Shown: one piece after another, positions 25,961 to 37,859 of the stretch
Layout: the number at the start of each line of letters is the position of its first letter
Position numbering within the stretch: the first letter of the stretch is position 1
Assembly (NCBI RefSeq): GCF_010015445.1
Contig: NC_053126.1
Span: 23,617,169 to 23,681,168 of the forward strand
DNA length: 64,000 nt
Source of the DNA: Perca fluviatilis
Lineage: Eukaryota; Chordata; Actinopteri; Perciformes; Percidae
Reading direction: 5' to 3'
Made by a program: the position numbers and the translations under genes
Notes under the pieces: model-generated
Database searches by the model: none
What the model saw: only the letters and a program-made list of their open reading frames with translations
What the model was told of the DNA's origin: nothing

Positions 25961-27570
25961 TTCAACAATTACCCTGTCGCCAGACAAGGAAGTTGGACAT
26001 TGGAGGATACTGCAAAGCCCCAGGTTATGTTCATTGATACGTTATGTCCGTCTTTTTACTACATCTGCTCTTCGCAGCTATGATATGGTTAAGGTTAGAT
26101 AAAAAGATTGCGGCTATGGCAAATATACAATGGTTAGGTTATGGTTAAGGTCAGGCAACAAAAAAACCTGGTTAGAGAGAGAGGGGGAGTGTGTGAGGCA
26201 GTTTAATTTAGCTTCTAGTTTTTCCACTCGCTGGCTAAAGAAATCTTCAAGCATAAATCAGTCCACTTACAGTGTACGTATGTAAGAGAATACCACTTCA
26301 ATTAAAATGGGCTCCTTCACATTTTAATGAGCGTTACTTGAACCTGCAGTGGGATGGCAACACTGGCGGAGATAAGGAAGTGAGAAACTAGAAAATAACC
26401 ATGTAAAATTACATTGACAGGTCAATCTGACAAGAAGTTAAATAAAGGTACAAACTTTGACCCTTCCTAATAAGGGTTAAAAAAAAAAAAAAGTCTCCCA
26501 AACGAGCGTAGTTATTGAAGTGGAGTTATACACACTGACTGTCTTTGAGACCCTACCTGTTTTCTGGAGTGATGAACACAGCCCCGGAGATACTCAGTAT
26601 GCTGATTTCTGAGGGAAAAATGACAGGGGAGGCTGTATGTTCTGCTGTACTTTCATTGGCTGAGTGGGTTGACAATGCGGCAGGCATTACCGCTTGCGAC
26701 TAGTTTGGGCATCCCAAACAGTGGCTCTGCTGCCATATTCATAGTTTTCAGTCACCGCAGAGAAAAATGTCAAACGGAATGCACCGAGAAACTCGCTCTT
26801 AAACCGTCATTCCAGTGTGTTCGGGCTCAGTGACAGCTCTACCTGAAACACCCAGTGCAAAGAGATGAGTATGCTAACTAATTAGAGATCCAACACAAAT
26901 GTTTAATGAGATTATGTATCATCGCACAGGATCCTGGAATTATAACTCTACTTTGTCATTTGTCGTTTTTTCTTGCGAATTAGATTTTTTCTTTTTTTAC
27001 CCTTCTTCACGCGATTCAGGAAGTTTAGTTTAGTAAGTTTTGTTCTTTTCACTTGCTATGCTTATACCATATTTTCATGATGAAGTACCCTTCCCCTGGA
27101 TTTCATTTAGTTTTAGAAGATGAATTATTTTTAAGGCACTAATTTGCCCCCATTTATTTTCACCTGATTTTCATATATTTTTTCATCTTCTCAACATTTT
27201 CTTCATCATTATTTTGCCATTAGGCTTCACAGAGTCCTTATTTTCTGATTTGATATTTTCAAATATAAACAAATACTTTATTTTCTTACTCATTTTCTTG
27301 TTATTATCGTGAAGTCCCAGCTTCTGACTCTACATATTTTTAAATGTAACTCCAGTTACCAAATTAAGCCCACATTTTTTGGCTTTGTATTCTCAATTTA
27401 TATTATCAAAAAAAAAAAATTTAAATCATCTTTTCTGGGGGGTGGGATGAACAACATATCTGATACATTATCCTTTAATGTGGAGCCTCGACTATAATTT
27501 GTTGAGAAAACTTGACAGTAAGTCACTCATGTCAAAGGGTTTATCCTTCAATTTGGAAAAATAAAAGTAA
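25961..27570. other. Unique AT-rich sequence, nothing recognised
   Basis: T-rich on the plus strand from about 26940 to 27500. A runs at 26479-26492 and 27409-27418. No supported gene. Confidence 0.45.
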
Positions 27571-28068
27571 ACTTCATTTTCAGGTTCATAATTGTATTTA
27601 GAGGTTATATCAGAATAAGTTTATGTGGTTTAATTTTCAAAAATCACCAACATATTTTTGTTGTACTGCACATTGCTGCAGCTCCTCTTTTCACCCTATG
27701 TGTTGAGCTCTCTGTTTTAGCTACAGAGTGAGGCATCTCACTTCTGTTCTGTCTTTGTAGGGAGTCGCACATGCGCAGTAGCTAGGTAAGGACTACTAGC
27801 CAGTCAGAAGCAGAGTATGAGGGCGTGCCACGCTAGCAGCTAGGCGAGCATTATAACGTGTGTTACAAAGTGATGCACGTTCGTAACGGAAGTAAAGGCT
27901 GGACTACAATAGAGCTGTTTGGAGCAGTTTGTGAACAGTGTTTTCTGTTGGAGATGGTAAGTCCCTTTGGGGTGGACTTTGGGCTTTTTCACTTTGTAAA
28001 CCTATAACAAAAAAGATATATAACACAATAAAGGAAAAAGAAAAAGACAAAAAGCATAATATGAGCAC
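27571..28068 (-). mobile_element. piggyBac-like MITE, copy 2 (inverted)
   Basis: Colinear in reverse complement with 11107-11609. It contains GGGAGTCGCACATGCGCAGT and GTAAGGACTACTAGCCAGTC and ends GCATAATATGAGCAC. The TTAA flanks are not preserved and the left terminus has diverged (ACTTCATTTTCAGG). The two copies look well above 80% identical over much of their length by eye. Confidence 0.75.
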
Positions 28069-29299
28069 ATTTTTGCAAATGCAGTAAGTTATGACAATTA
28101 TCGATTATCTTTATTTGCCCTGAGATTCCATATTGGTACATCTCTATTTTCCCCTCCTCAAATCAAAAAATATAAATATAAATAAATGTTATACTGGTTC
28201 CACAATATATCTTTAAGAATCTCCCTGTAAATGATCATTTTAAAATAACACCCTGTCAATGAATTATTAGTTTCAATTTATAATTTTCAACATCATTCTC
28301 CACATTATTGCAATTTTAGTCGTATTACCTTCTTTTTAAAATGCTGGTGCTATAAGTCATCCTCTTGCCTGGAATGCAATCAATATTCAAACGAGGTAGC
28401 TGATTTCTGCTAACTGAAAACCATATGCCAGCACCTGATGTTATAGTGATGGTAATAGCACTGTCAAGTTTGACAATGTGGAGAAAGCAATACTGTCATT
28501 CCCCATATTCACTTTTGAAAATCTCATTTTGCTTTCATCTCTTCGCTAACACAGAGCTGTCAACATGTAATTCAATGAGTGTCACCACTGCGCTTGAACA
28601 TTTTCTTCTTCTCTTTTGCCAACGGTGCTTACACCATCCTTCATGACTTTACTTCTGTTGTGTTTAAATCATGTTATGGCCACTTTGGTTGTGATTGTAG
28701 TTAATTATCATGCGTAACGACGTGTATTATACACCGGCTTTCGCTTAAGGTCTTGCTGCATTTGATCTGAAAGTGATGTGTTGATGTTTACAGTAACGCC
28801 TCTGCACAATAGTCCCCTTTTTATTCAAAGTTGCGGATGAAATGGGCTGTCAGAATGGAGGAAATTGAAACCAGTTTATATCTCGGGCATTGTGCGAACA
28901 CTGTCTTTTGTTTCCAAAATCAGTCAAAGCATACACATAAACGTCCCTATACACAGCATAGTACATACTCCACCATTTCTCAACCTTACACCGAGCGAAT
29001 TGCAGCTCAAGAGCAAGTGGCCATTAAAAAGTGTGCTTCAACCAAGGCCATCCACATATCTGAAGTCAAGCAAATATCTGCAACTCTTCAAAGCATGATG
29101 CTTTCAAAATTCTTATTAATGTTATTGCCAACAAATCCCATGAAAAGACCAAAAGCAACAATGAATTGACCGTACTAACAAATGTTATCTATGTATCAAA
29201 GCCTGATATATCTTCTTCCTCTGTGCCATAGAGCTCCATTTTTGTCCAAAAACGATTAAAAACACATCAGTTAGTCTTACTGCCCCAAATACTTACTAG
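28069..29299. other. Unique sequence, nothing recognised
   Basis: Two overlapping open frames at 28831-29169 have no domain features and no splice or promoter context, so I leave them unannotated. Confidence 0.4.
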
Positions 29300-29585
29300 A
29301 CAGTCCTTCCAGAAAAATGCGGCATTTTTTTGTGATTTGTTGCGGGCAAAAATCCTTGATTATGTTTTCTTAAATAATGCAATATGCGGGATATTTATGC
29401 AATTTTGCAAAAATTGCGGTTTGATGAAAAAGAGGAAAGAAAAGTGATTCCCCCAATACCCTGCTTTTCGATGATGTTCACGTCGCGTAATTACGTCACT
29501 TCATAACGTTCCCATGGCAACAGGGGAAAATGGCTGCTCTTGTAAGTGAAGTAAACGCAACATTTTTCAACTTTCTGCTAAGATA
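29300..29585 (+). mobile_element. Left part of a hAT-type element (CAGTCCTTCCAG end)
   Basis: Starts CAGTCCTTCCAGAAAAATGC and continues TTTTGCAAAAATTGCGGTTT, GATGATGTTCACGTCGCGTA and GGGGAAAATGGCTGCTCTTG. I recall this order from abundant fish hAT-type elements. It stops where a Tc1-type fold-back element begins (29588), so it is truncated or interrupted; I could not find its right half after that insertion. Confidence 0.5.
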
Positions 29586-29587
29586 TA

Positions 29588-30160
29588 CAGTTGTGCTCAT
29601 AAGTTTACATACCCATGCAAAAATTGACTAAAAATAGGAATAAAAAAAATCATCTTTTGGAAATTGATCTTAATGCCTTAATTAAAAAAATCCGACCTTT
29701 TAAGGACACCAATTTTCTTTGTGGATGAATAATGTATCATAAATAAATAAATGGTCTTCCTTAAAATACAGGGGGCATAAGTATACATAACCCTATGTTA
29801 AATTCCCATAGAGGCAGGCAGATTTTTATTTTTAAAGGCCAGTTATTTCATGGATCCATGATACTATGCATCCTGATAAAGTTCCCTTAGCCTTTGGAAT
29901 TAAAATAGCCCCTCCACATCATCACATACCCTTCACCATACCTAGAGGTTGGCATGGCTTTATTTCAGTTGGCCCAATGGCTGGTTTGATTTGCATTGAG
30001 AGATGATCTTATGGAAAGTACCCCATGCCAATCTCTAGGTATGGTGAAGGGTATGTGATGATGTGGGGCTATTTTAATTCCAAAAGCCAAGGGAACTTTA
30101 TTTTTTCAAACATAAGATGATTATAGATTTTTGAGCTTTTTTTTTTATTAAGATCAATGT
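29588..30160. mobile_element. Tc1-derived fold-back element
   Basis: Starts after TA (29586-29587) with CAGTTGTGCTCATAAGTTTA and CATACCC, the end motif of a common fish Tc1 family. The centre is a large hairpin: the arm 29876-29957 is nearly the reverse complement of 30023-30101, with a 65-bp spacer. The arm reads as a transposase fragment (MPISRYGEGYVMMWGYFN on the plus strand of the right arm, related to the GGG-VMVWGCF block). No right terminal repeat is clear; the right limit is approximate. Confidence 0.65.
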
Positions 30161-31101
30161 TGTCAGTTGGATCTGAAGGGCTTGGGGCTGAGGTCAACAA
30201 TCAGGGGTAGGAGTGTTCTATCATCATATGTTCTTCATTAGTAGATAGTTTGTCCAGTTGCCATGGAAATGTGCATGTTCAAAATGATCCTCCATTAATC
30301 ATTCAGTTCCATCTGCTAACGACACAAATATACTCCACAACAGCGACCAAATAGACCTTGAGGTTAGATTGTTTTGTCAACTGCAAGAATGAATTTTGAA
30401 ACTCAACTTTTGAGTCAGATGGACGAGAAGTTATTTTCATTCTCCAAAAAAAATAAATTTGGAAGTGTATTTCCATGACAACTAGGCTGATGGAAATTAT
30501 GTGACATAACCACAACACATTTCCGGGCAGACATTTTTATTTTCTCAGACAGGATTTGAGTCACCCGTTTAATTTGTTTCCTAGTTAAATGGCAAAACCC
30601 TTTTTTTTGTTGTCGTCTGCCTTTCTTTACTGAAGATCCAAAGATTCAGACGCATCATTTACATACAAAGGGATGATCCCTCTCTCTCAGCCCTACAAGT
30701 GATGGGATTTATCCGGTGTAGTGCTACTTGTGTTGTTGGCTTGTTCCACCATAAGACGTGTGAACAACACTTCAGTTGTTTCCAAGCAGGCCGACACTCC
30801 AGTCATTTTCATCAGCACTCTTGTTCAGGTAATGTTCCTTCAGGCTCGCTGATTTCAGGGCTTATCTTGTTAAGAGCCCCCCTGCCTCGCCGCAGATCTG
30901 CGCGGCTGTCAGGCACGGGGCTCGCACAATTCAGGACTATTATTGGTGATTGTGGAATGACACTAATTAAAGTCATTGATGTTTAAAATGAAGCGCCACA
31001 CGTCCCGCTTGTTTTGTCACAAAAGCTCAGATAGCTTCTCCAACCTGGCCCCGTCGTGTAGTTATCATGCCATTTGTTTTCAAGCCATGTGGAGAAACTA
31101 G
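30161..31101. other. Unique sequence; 30830-31030 looks information-rich
   Basis: Most shows nothing. The last 200 bp are GC-balanced and end in CACTAATTAAAGTCATTGAT, a homeodomain-type motif context, and could be part of a conserved element. Confidence 0.35.
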
Positions 31102-31109
31102 CGTGTGTG

Positions 31110-31141
<32 letters not shown>

Positions 31142-31147
31142 TGTGTC
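31102..31147 (+). repeat. Interrupted (TG)n microsatellite
   Basis: About 46 bp of TG with a TT interruption near 31110 and a GG at 31140-31141. Confidence 0.9.
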
Positions 31148-31736
31148 ACTTCATTAAAAACAAACCAAAAAAAAAACCTTGAGATAGGGGGAGAGCTCTG
31201 CTTGAGGTATTTACATTTTAATTTCAGCAGGGGCACTCGTTTGCTTATAGCGTGGTGTAATACTATAGCTCACTGAGTCAAACTTTAATCGAGTTTTTAT
31301 TATGATGGAGTCAAACGAAAATAGCAAAGACTATTTATAGTGCATGTTCCTTCCCCCTCAGCTGACTGGAGTGACGTTATTTCTGCTGGATTCATTATTT
31401 GAAATACTAAGTGATACACCAAGTCATATTCCTTCTGTTTGTACATTTTGTGCAAATTGAGACTGAATGTTATTGCTTTTCTTGCCCCTAGCTTCCATGG
31501 TAGAAAATGTTGGACAGTCGGCCATGAAACCTTTGTCTTCATTGAATCAATGGGCCTCTCAGATATACCTGTATTTGGAGAGTAATTTGCATGTCTTTAG
31601 TTGTAACATTTTGCAACATTTAAACTTGCCACTCGGGAATGACAAAAACACAAAACTGACGTACTGTATAATCCACCTTTTAAGTTGAATATTGCAACTT
31701 TACCAAACAGTTGCTTCTTTCTTTTTTTTTACGCAG
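31148..31736. other. Unique sequence, nothing recognised
   Basis: No supported feature. Confidence 0.4.
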
Positions 31737-31990
31737 GCAGCAACATCAGCATTCAGTCTTTTGTATGTCCTCCTGATAAATGTAAGTCCACTATTTACTC
31801 TCCTTTTAGCTCTGGTTTGGTCTCCATTTACTCCCTAAAAAAGAATCAGGCTCTTTTGCTGCTAAATGTTCACCAGCTAGTCTCTGACTGTGTATCTGCT
31901 GTTTGGTGCTGGGCAGGTAGCAGGGGCGGAGCCATACGTTGTAAACATTCAGGGCTCAGCCCAAACCTTGGTGGGGTCCGGGGGCATGCT
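31737..31990 (+). repeat. Fragment of a teleost interspersed repeat (GGTTTGGTCTCCA ... GGTGCTGGGCAGGTAG)
   Basis: Ordered motifs TTTAGCTCTGGTTTGGTCTC, CTGCTAAATGTTCACCAGCT, TGTTTGGTGCTGGGCAGGTA and GTGGGGTCCGGGGGCATGCT. I recall the first three as one frequent fish repeat; the last, GC-rich part may be a second fragment. Splice-like signals at its edge therefore should not be read as an exon. Confidence 0.5.
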
Positions 31991-32589
31991 CTATTTCTAT
32001 CTATATTCAGCAGCTATTTGCACTATTTTTTTAAAGCCATTTAATAATAGAATGACTAAAAATCTGTAAAAAAAAAATAAAATAAAATTGGGATAAACAT
32101 GATAGTTGCCAAGGGAAAGAAATCCTCCTGTAGAGCCTACACCTAATGTTTTCCAACTGTCTTCATTATTCTGAAACCAGAACCCGACAAATGTTGAGGA
32201 TGACAAATTTGTATTCCTGCCACCTAAAAATTGTCTAATATTACATATTACAGTCAGCATTATTAATCTTACAACCTATTTTTTATCAGAGTTCACAGAA
32301 TGAATGACAATATTTCCCCAGTAATAGAACTTTTGCTCCATAGATTTGCCAGTCCAGTCAGAGAGACTGAGAAGAAATGACACAAAGCGTAAGGTATTTT
32401 AAAACCCTAAAAGATTTGGGGCTTTCGAAAAAAAATTTGGAGCTGGATAAATGAGTCAATACGGTTTTCAGCTGGCTTCTCAGAATCACTCAAAGGATCC
32501 TTCTAAAAATGACTTAAGGGGCCGATTCGACCCAAGGACCACTATTTGAATAACCCCTGCCTTAGGGGGTGTAATGAATTGACAACCTC
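31991..32589. other. Unique AT-rich sequence, nothing recognised
   Basis: GACCCAAGGACCACTATTTG near 32529-32548 resembles the edge of a common fish MITE, but no partner end is present. Confidence 0.4.
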
Positions 32590-33300
32590 TTATTTGAGAC
32601 TTTTGCTTCAGTAGCCGCACATCAGCCCTCACCTCCCTGTTGTTGAAATGGCTTTACAGATGCTCGATACATGTTCCACCTTTTATTTATGGCTAGAGTA
32701 GCATCTGGCTGGCAGCCACAGCAAGCCCCCCCACCCCCCTCCTCCTCCTGCTTAAGATGCAGTGGAGCCTCTATGGGTTAGGAGGGCCAGCTCTATCAAT
32801 CTGCTCCCTTCCGGCCCCCACGTTCCCCAGTGCGGTTAATCACTGCCACTAATTAGTGCTAATTACTCATCGCTGCCCGGGAGAGCCCCCCTCGCTGGCT
32901 CACACTGATCTGAAGGTCCTCTGTGGCACCCTGCTGCTTGGCATTCCTCAGGTATGGAGGGGGACTGGGGACAGTGGAGGTGCTGAGGGGACGGAGGAGG
33001 CCACAGGGAAGCTCATCTTTTCTAAATTACCTATTTTGGGGGCAACATTTGTTACTAAATCAGACACATCCCTGGTGTTTAGCCTCTGGTGTGTGCAGGT
33101 AGAAGGCTACGTCCCTGTGGGCCTGTGGGGCTGCTGCGCCGCTTCAGCCCAGCACTCTTACTTGTGCTGGTCTGCTTGGGTCTGGCTGGTGGCCTTGTCT
33201 GCATGCACAGGCAGGCCAGGCTTAATGAGCCAGCACCTTTTTGCTCCCGCTGTCATTAATTGTCTGCGGCCATGACTCTGTGGCTTACGTTGCGTTTGGC
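32590..33300. promoter_or_regulatory. GC-balanced unique block with paired TAATTA sites, candidate conserved non-coding region
   Basis: Two TAATTA sites lie 10 bp apart (32850-32855 and 32860-32865). The first is inside a perfect 12-bp palindrome CACTAATTAGTG (32847-32858). The block is otherwise complex, with CCTCCTCCTCCTGC near 32738-32751. A 139-codon frame at 32856-33275 has a low-complexity Cys/Trp/Leu content and no domain, so I do not call it a gene. Confidence 0.3.
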
Positions 33301-34299
33301 TGATTTTTTTTGTTTTTTCTTTCTCCCGGTAATTTTGCTTTAATAGATTCAATTTGCTTTCATTTGCTTTGTATTGATTTATTTGTCCTGCTTTGTCTTG
33401 TCAACCATAGAAACCTATAATTTCTCACAAAAGTTTGTGATGAAAAGGCAGCGGGAAAAAAAAGCTCATTTTAATTTGCTAATATTGAGCGAGTTATTAA
33501 AAAAAGCGAAATGACAAATGATGTTGATACGGTGTGTAAGTGAGGCTTGACTAAAGCTGAACTCCTTTCTTGGAGGCAAGAAAACCACATAAAAATACAG
33601 ATTTCAGATCAGGTGCAAACAGTGAAGCTTAATAACAGGTTCAGAGGTTGATAAATGCTGCCATTTTGATCCGTCAGGTTTTAACCCGTCCAAAAAAAGA
33701 AAACATCTCGGTAATATCAGGTAATGGAAGGTGAGCATGTCATGTCAAGCCCTAGATAACTATACAATGACAACTGATTGGGGGAAATCGGTATTTTAGA
33801 CATCAGTTTAGATGCAGGGGTTGAGGATGGGTCTAAAACAGATTGCTTTAGCCTCTGCCAGAGGGACACGGAGCATAGCACCGTGTGTCACTGGGAATCA
33901 GCGAGAGGGTAAAGCCTTTACCTCTCACTGACCTCCAAATGTGAACGCTCCAGCTGTAGTAACTGTGACAGATGAACTAGCCACAATCATAACACACACA
34001 TACACACACACATTTTCAAAGTAAGGTAAAAGTAAAAACGGAAGGTTCTGTCTTACTAAAACTCCTATTACACTTAATAATTACTTGTACAATTCTGTGA
34101 GTCATTTAATAGACCAAGTAATTTTGTACAAGATTAATGTGGAAATAAACCTGGCAAAGCACACATATTTTCAGGTATTTTCAATTAAAGACATTCTGTA
34201 TGCTAATACATTACCATTAGAAACATAATCTAAATATCGTCAAGAAGCCAATGTTATCAATGAAAAGTCCCCCTGCATTGATAAAGTCCCAAGCGCCGA
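33301..34299. other. Unique sequence with a short CA tract
   Basis: Short imperfect (CA)n at about 33992-34011. Nothing else supported. Confidence 0.45.
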
Positions 34300-34460
34300 C
34301 AGCGTAGCCTGACAAGCCAGACCCACATCAAGATGTTGGGTCTGGGAACTCACCATTGACAGGGCTCAATCCGAGGGGCGGGATAAACTGTTGTCTTTCA
34401 AATTCCCTCTGCACGAAATAGGATAGCGCTACAACCAGGCAGAGCAACGAAGAAGGTAAT
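34300..34460. repeat. Fragment of an interspersed repeat (GGGGCGGGATAAACTGTTGTC)
   Basis: Motifs GTAGCCTGACAAGCCAGACC, GGGCGGGATAAACTGTTGTC and GGATAGCGCTACAACCAGGC match my memory of a common teleost repeat. It directly abuts the composite repeat that starts near 34480. Confidence 0.5.
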
Positions 34461-35249
34461 GTATTCTAAGGGTTTCGGGAATAGGCGCACAAAAATGGCT
34501 CGCTACCGCCCCCTACAAAATAAAAACAAAATTGAGCCCCTGCAGTACGTTTAACGTAGACTCACGGAACATGGTACACATATGTAGCATGTCAGGACGT
34601 ACAAAAAACGTCATTGGAGCCATACCCTAAACCCAACAGGAAGTCCACCATTTTGAATTGAATGTTCGAAATTAGTGCGATTTTAGCCATTTCCACGTGT
34701 CATACTTTAATGAACTCCTCCTAGAGATTTCATCCGATCAACTTCAAATTTTGTCTGTGCCAAGACCTTGGAGATGAAAAGTTATTAATAGAAAAACTTT
34801 TCGTCATAGGGCATGGCTGTGGCAGTAGCCATTTTGTGCGTTTCGCCATCGAAACAGGAAGTGGGTGTAACTTGAGTGTACATTGTCCAATTGGCTCGAA
34901 ACTTTTCAGGATTCATAAGAGTCCAACCCGGAAGACATGGACAGGCTCAAAGTCATAGCGCCCCCTAGTGGTAACAGGAAGTAGGTCCAAATACAAGTAC
35001 TATACTTTAACCAACTACTCTGAAAGATTTCATCCGATCAACTTCAAATTCGGTCTGTGTCATCTAAAGACCTCAACGATGAAAATTTATTAAAAGCAAA
35101 ACTTTTCGTCCAACGGTGTGGCTGTGGTGTGGCGGCAATTTTGAGCATTAATCGATGAACAAAGAAGTTGTTGTAACTTGTGTGTACGTTGTCATGTCTG
35201 GCCGAAATTTCTCCCGATTGACAAAGGTCAAGGCCTGAAGACATCTACA

Positions 35250-36521
35250 CACTGTAATAAATTTCATGTTAGTTTAACTTGGAAATGCAAGTTCCCCTGC
35301 TGCCTTGAAAATCGAAGTTCACTCAACTTGAAGACTGCCTTTGTTTCAACTTAGAAATTAAAGTAAATGATGTTGATGTAACTACAGTGTTCTAGTTTTG
35401 TTAAAGTTGTTCTTTTAGTTGATTTAACTTTGTATTACTTGGTTTAACTTCATACTTTAAGTTAAAACAAATAATTTATTTTCTTTAATAATGCAAGAAA
35501 CCTTCCTTGCCTAGTATAATAGACATACTTTTCTGCTTTATTTCAACTCACAGTTTCAAGTTAAAACAACATAACCACATTTATAGCGGAGATAGCGTGG
35601 GTGCTTGGGTGGGGCCGCCCCGGGGCCCCGTGCGAAATAGCGGCCTCTCTGCTGATCTTGCATCACTTGACATAAAACGGCCACTAGTGAAGTGACACAC
35701 CACAGATTAACAGCTGAAAGAAGCCTATTACTGCTCAACATCTAACATTGTAATACTCCAGCTCTTCTTATCAAACGTAACAGTCACTTAACTCATGGTT
35801 ACAAATATAAACAGCACAACAATGACAATTACCAGGCAACAAAACACTACATTCTAAACACACGTTTAATAAACGGAATTCATAAAGTTACATTTGTATT
35901 TTGAACAAACTGCAAACTTTTCAGCAAATTTGAACACAACTCTATTTACCGCCTTGCATCATGGGAATTGGCCAGCCAAAGAACCAATTGCAGTCCTGAC
36001 TGCAGTACGCAGATCGGGGTTGGGCTAAATGTGGGCGGAGCTAAACGTTTGACTTTTGAAACGAACTTTCCATTTCAATTTGAGAAGAGTGAAATTCACA
36101 AGTTGTTGACAGGTACTCCCTCCACCGGGCACCAGTGCTTTCTTGTTTGCCACAACACGTGTTATATTTTAGTAGAAATTTGAATAGGCTACATCACTTA
36201 TCGGCGGTGTATAATTAATTTATTGTGTCCATGCTTTAACTTTGTCGTGGAAGAAGACAGGTTATTTTAAACTCGAAAGGCAGCTCTTTTATGTTGCAAC
36301 ACACACACACACGCTTTTTTTTCAACTGATAACTTAATTTACATACCCAAGTTCAATCAACATATACATTTTTTTGAATAGTCAACCCAATGAATAAATG
36401 CAAGTTTAACTTTCATAAACTCATAAAGTTGAGTTCAAAATCCACAACTTGTATAAGCTCGTTCAGTTAAAAATAAGAAATAAGTGGACATAACTAAATG
36501 GGTCTGTAATATTTTACAGTG
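35250..36521. mobile_element. Nested insertion with CACTGTAA ends
   Basis: 1272 bp inserted into the composite repeat. The termini are CACTGTAATAA on the left and the complement CACTGTAAAATA on the right. Host sequence reads ...CATCTACA before and CAGGGCAAA... after, so the duplicated target would be only CA. Inside are repeated AAGTTAAAA and TTTAACTT motifs, a GC-rich segment with GGGGCCGCCCCGGGGCCCCG (35612-35631) and a (CA)7 near 36299-36312. No coding frame of note. Confidence 0.55.
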
Positions 36522-36649
36522 CAGGGCAAAATTGACTTTTGGTCATAGTGCCCCCCGCTGGCAACAGAAAATCAGCCTTACATTACAAACATCATCCAAT
36601 TTACATGAAACCTATAATACTATACTTTAACTACGCCCATGTACTCAGG

Positions 36650-37125
36650 CCACGCCCCCTTTATGGCTTTTGAACTGTTTAAGTTAGAGTCTTATGTGAG
36701 GTATCATTGAACTCAGCAGAGAGTTCCTTTTTAATTGGTGATGGTTTGACCGGCCCCCTATGACTTAGCCACGCCCCCTTTTATAACTAATGACCCGTTT
36801 GATGTAAACTATTGTGTGAGGTATCAATGAACTCAGCAAAGAGTTCCTTTTTAATTAGTGACAGTTTGCCCTGCTCCATATGAGTAAGCCACGCCCCCTT
36901 TAATAACTAATGACACGTTTCTTGTACACTATTGTGTGAGGTATCATTGAACTCAAAAGAGTTACATTTTCATTGGTCATAGTTTGGCCCGCCCCCTATG
37001 TTTTAGCCACGCCCCCTTTCACAGCTAATGAACTGACTGACATAGAGTCTTGTGTGAGATATCATTGAACTCAGCAGGGAGTTCCCTTTTCATTGGTGAC
37101 AATTTGAGTCTGAGTGCCGCGCAAA
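36650..37125 (+). repeat. Tandem repeat, four units of about 119 bp
   Basis: CCACGCCCCCT recurs at about 36650, 36769, 36889 and 37007, giving spacings of 119, 120 and 118. Each unit also holds TGTGAGGTATCATTGAACTC and GAGTTCC.TTTTAATTGGTGA with minor changes. It forms the right part of the composite element. Confidence 0.9.
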
Positions 37126-37210
37126 TGCATGGTCGCAAGGAGCGGCGTCCGCCAGTAACCCCGACGCGTGCAGAGGAGCGAGGACCCGTCCAATGCTGCT
37201 TGCAGCTTTA

Positions 37211-37859
37211 ATGTTTTAATTGTTTATCAAGAGTTTAGGGACTGAATCCCATCCAGAAATGAAGTGCATCTTTGATAAGTTGTTCACCAATTAATCAAGT
37301 TACAATGATATCTAAGAATGAATGCAATGTAATAGATTTGGAAAACAAAACCAAAATAAAAATCACTCATATAACTGTTAGTGAGAACATAACCAGAAGA
37401 TTGACACAAACTGAATGTTTGAGTTTGCGTTTGCTCAGCAGCAGCATTGAGCTGACCAGACCTTCTCATGTAGAAGCATTTCTTATCTTTTTGATATTTC
37501 CCGCCGAGGCCAAAACAAGCTATATGGGCAGGTTAGATCATGAATAGAAAACGCTCTCTGTTTATATCTCTCTGTATCATTACTTTCAGGAGAGTAGCAG
37601 TAGTTTGAAAGCAATCTCAGTCGCAGCCTCTCAAAGAAAAGAAAAAGTGTCAGAATCAGGAATGCATCGGGGCAGGATGGCAAACTTCAGACTTTATAGA
37701 AATGACAGGACGGCGTTCTCTCTCCACCCCGGTAACCTGATGGGTTTTTATTTCTCTGATGACAGGAAGGTGAAATAAAGTTTTCAGACGAGCTCAGACG
37801 TGTTGACAATGAAAGATGTCATAGATATACATATAGATTGTATTATTTTCACACTGAAA
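37211..37859. other. Unique sequence, nothing recognised
   Basis: No supported feature. Confidence 0.4.

Larger units (their letters stand above)
34480..37210. mobile_element. Composite non-coding repeat element with internal tandem repeats
   Basis: About 2.7 kb, of which 1.27 kb is a nested insertion (35250-36521). The left part has two related units of roughly 330 bp, each with TTTCATCCGATCAACTTCAA and AAAACTTTTCGTC (about 34724-34806 and 35025-35110). The right part has four roughly 119-bp units. The far right ends AATGCTGCTTGCAGCTTTAA. The pieces on both sides of the insertion join into a sequence parallel to the first unit (GAAGACAT..ACAGG..CATAG.GCCCC), which shows that they belong together. 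Ends and superfamily are not established. Confidence 0.6.

Noticed and set aside
31737..31781. 45-nt microexon-like segment (T-rich tract, ACGCAG, open frame, then GTAAGTCC).
   Set aside because: The donor side merges into a common teleost interspersed repeat, so the splice signals are probably repeat sequence.
32856..33275. 139-codon frame in a GC-rich block.
   Set aside because: Composition follows GC content; no domains or splice-bounded structure.
36650..37125. Possible CRISPR-like array because of regular spacing.
   Set aside because: Whole 119-bp units repeat, with no short repeat plus unique spacer pattern, and the DNA is clearly animal.
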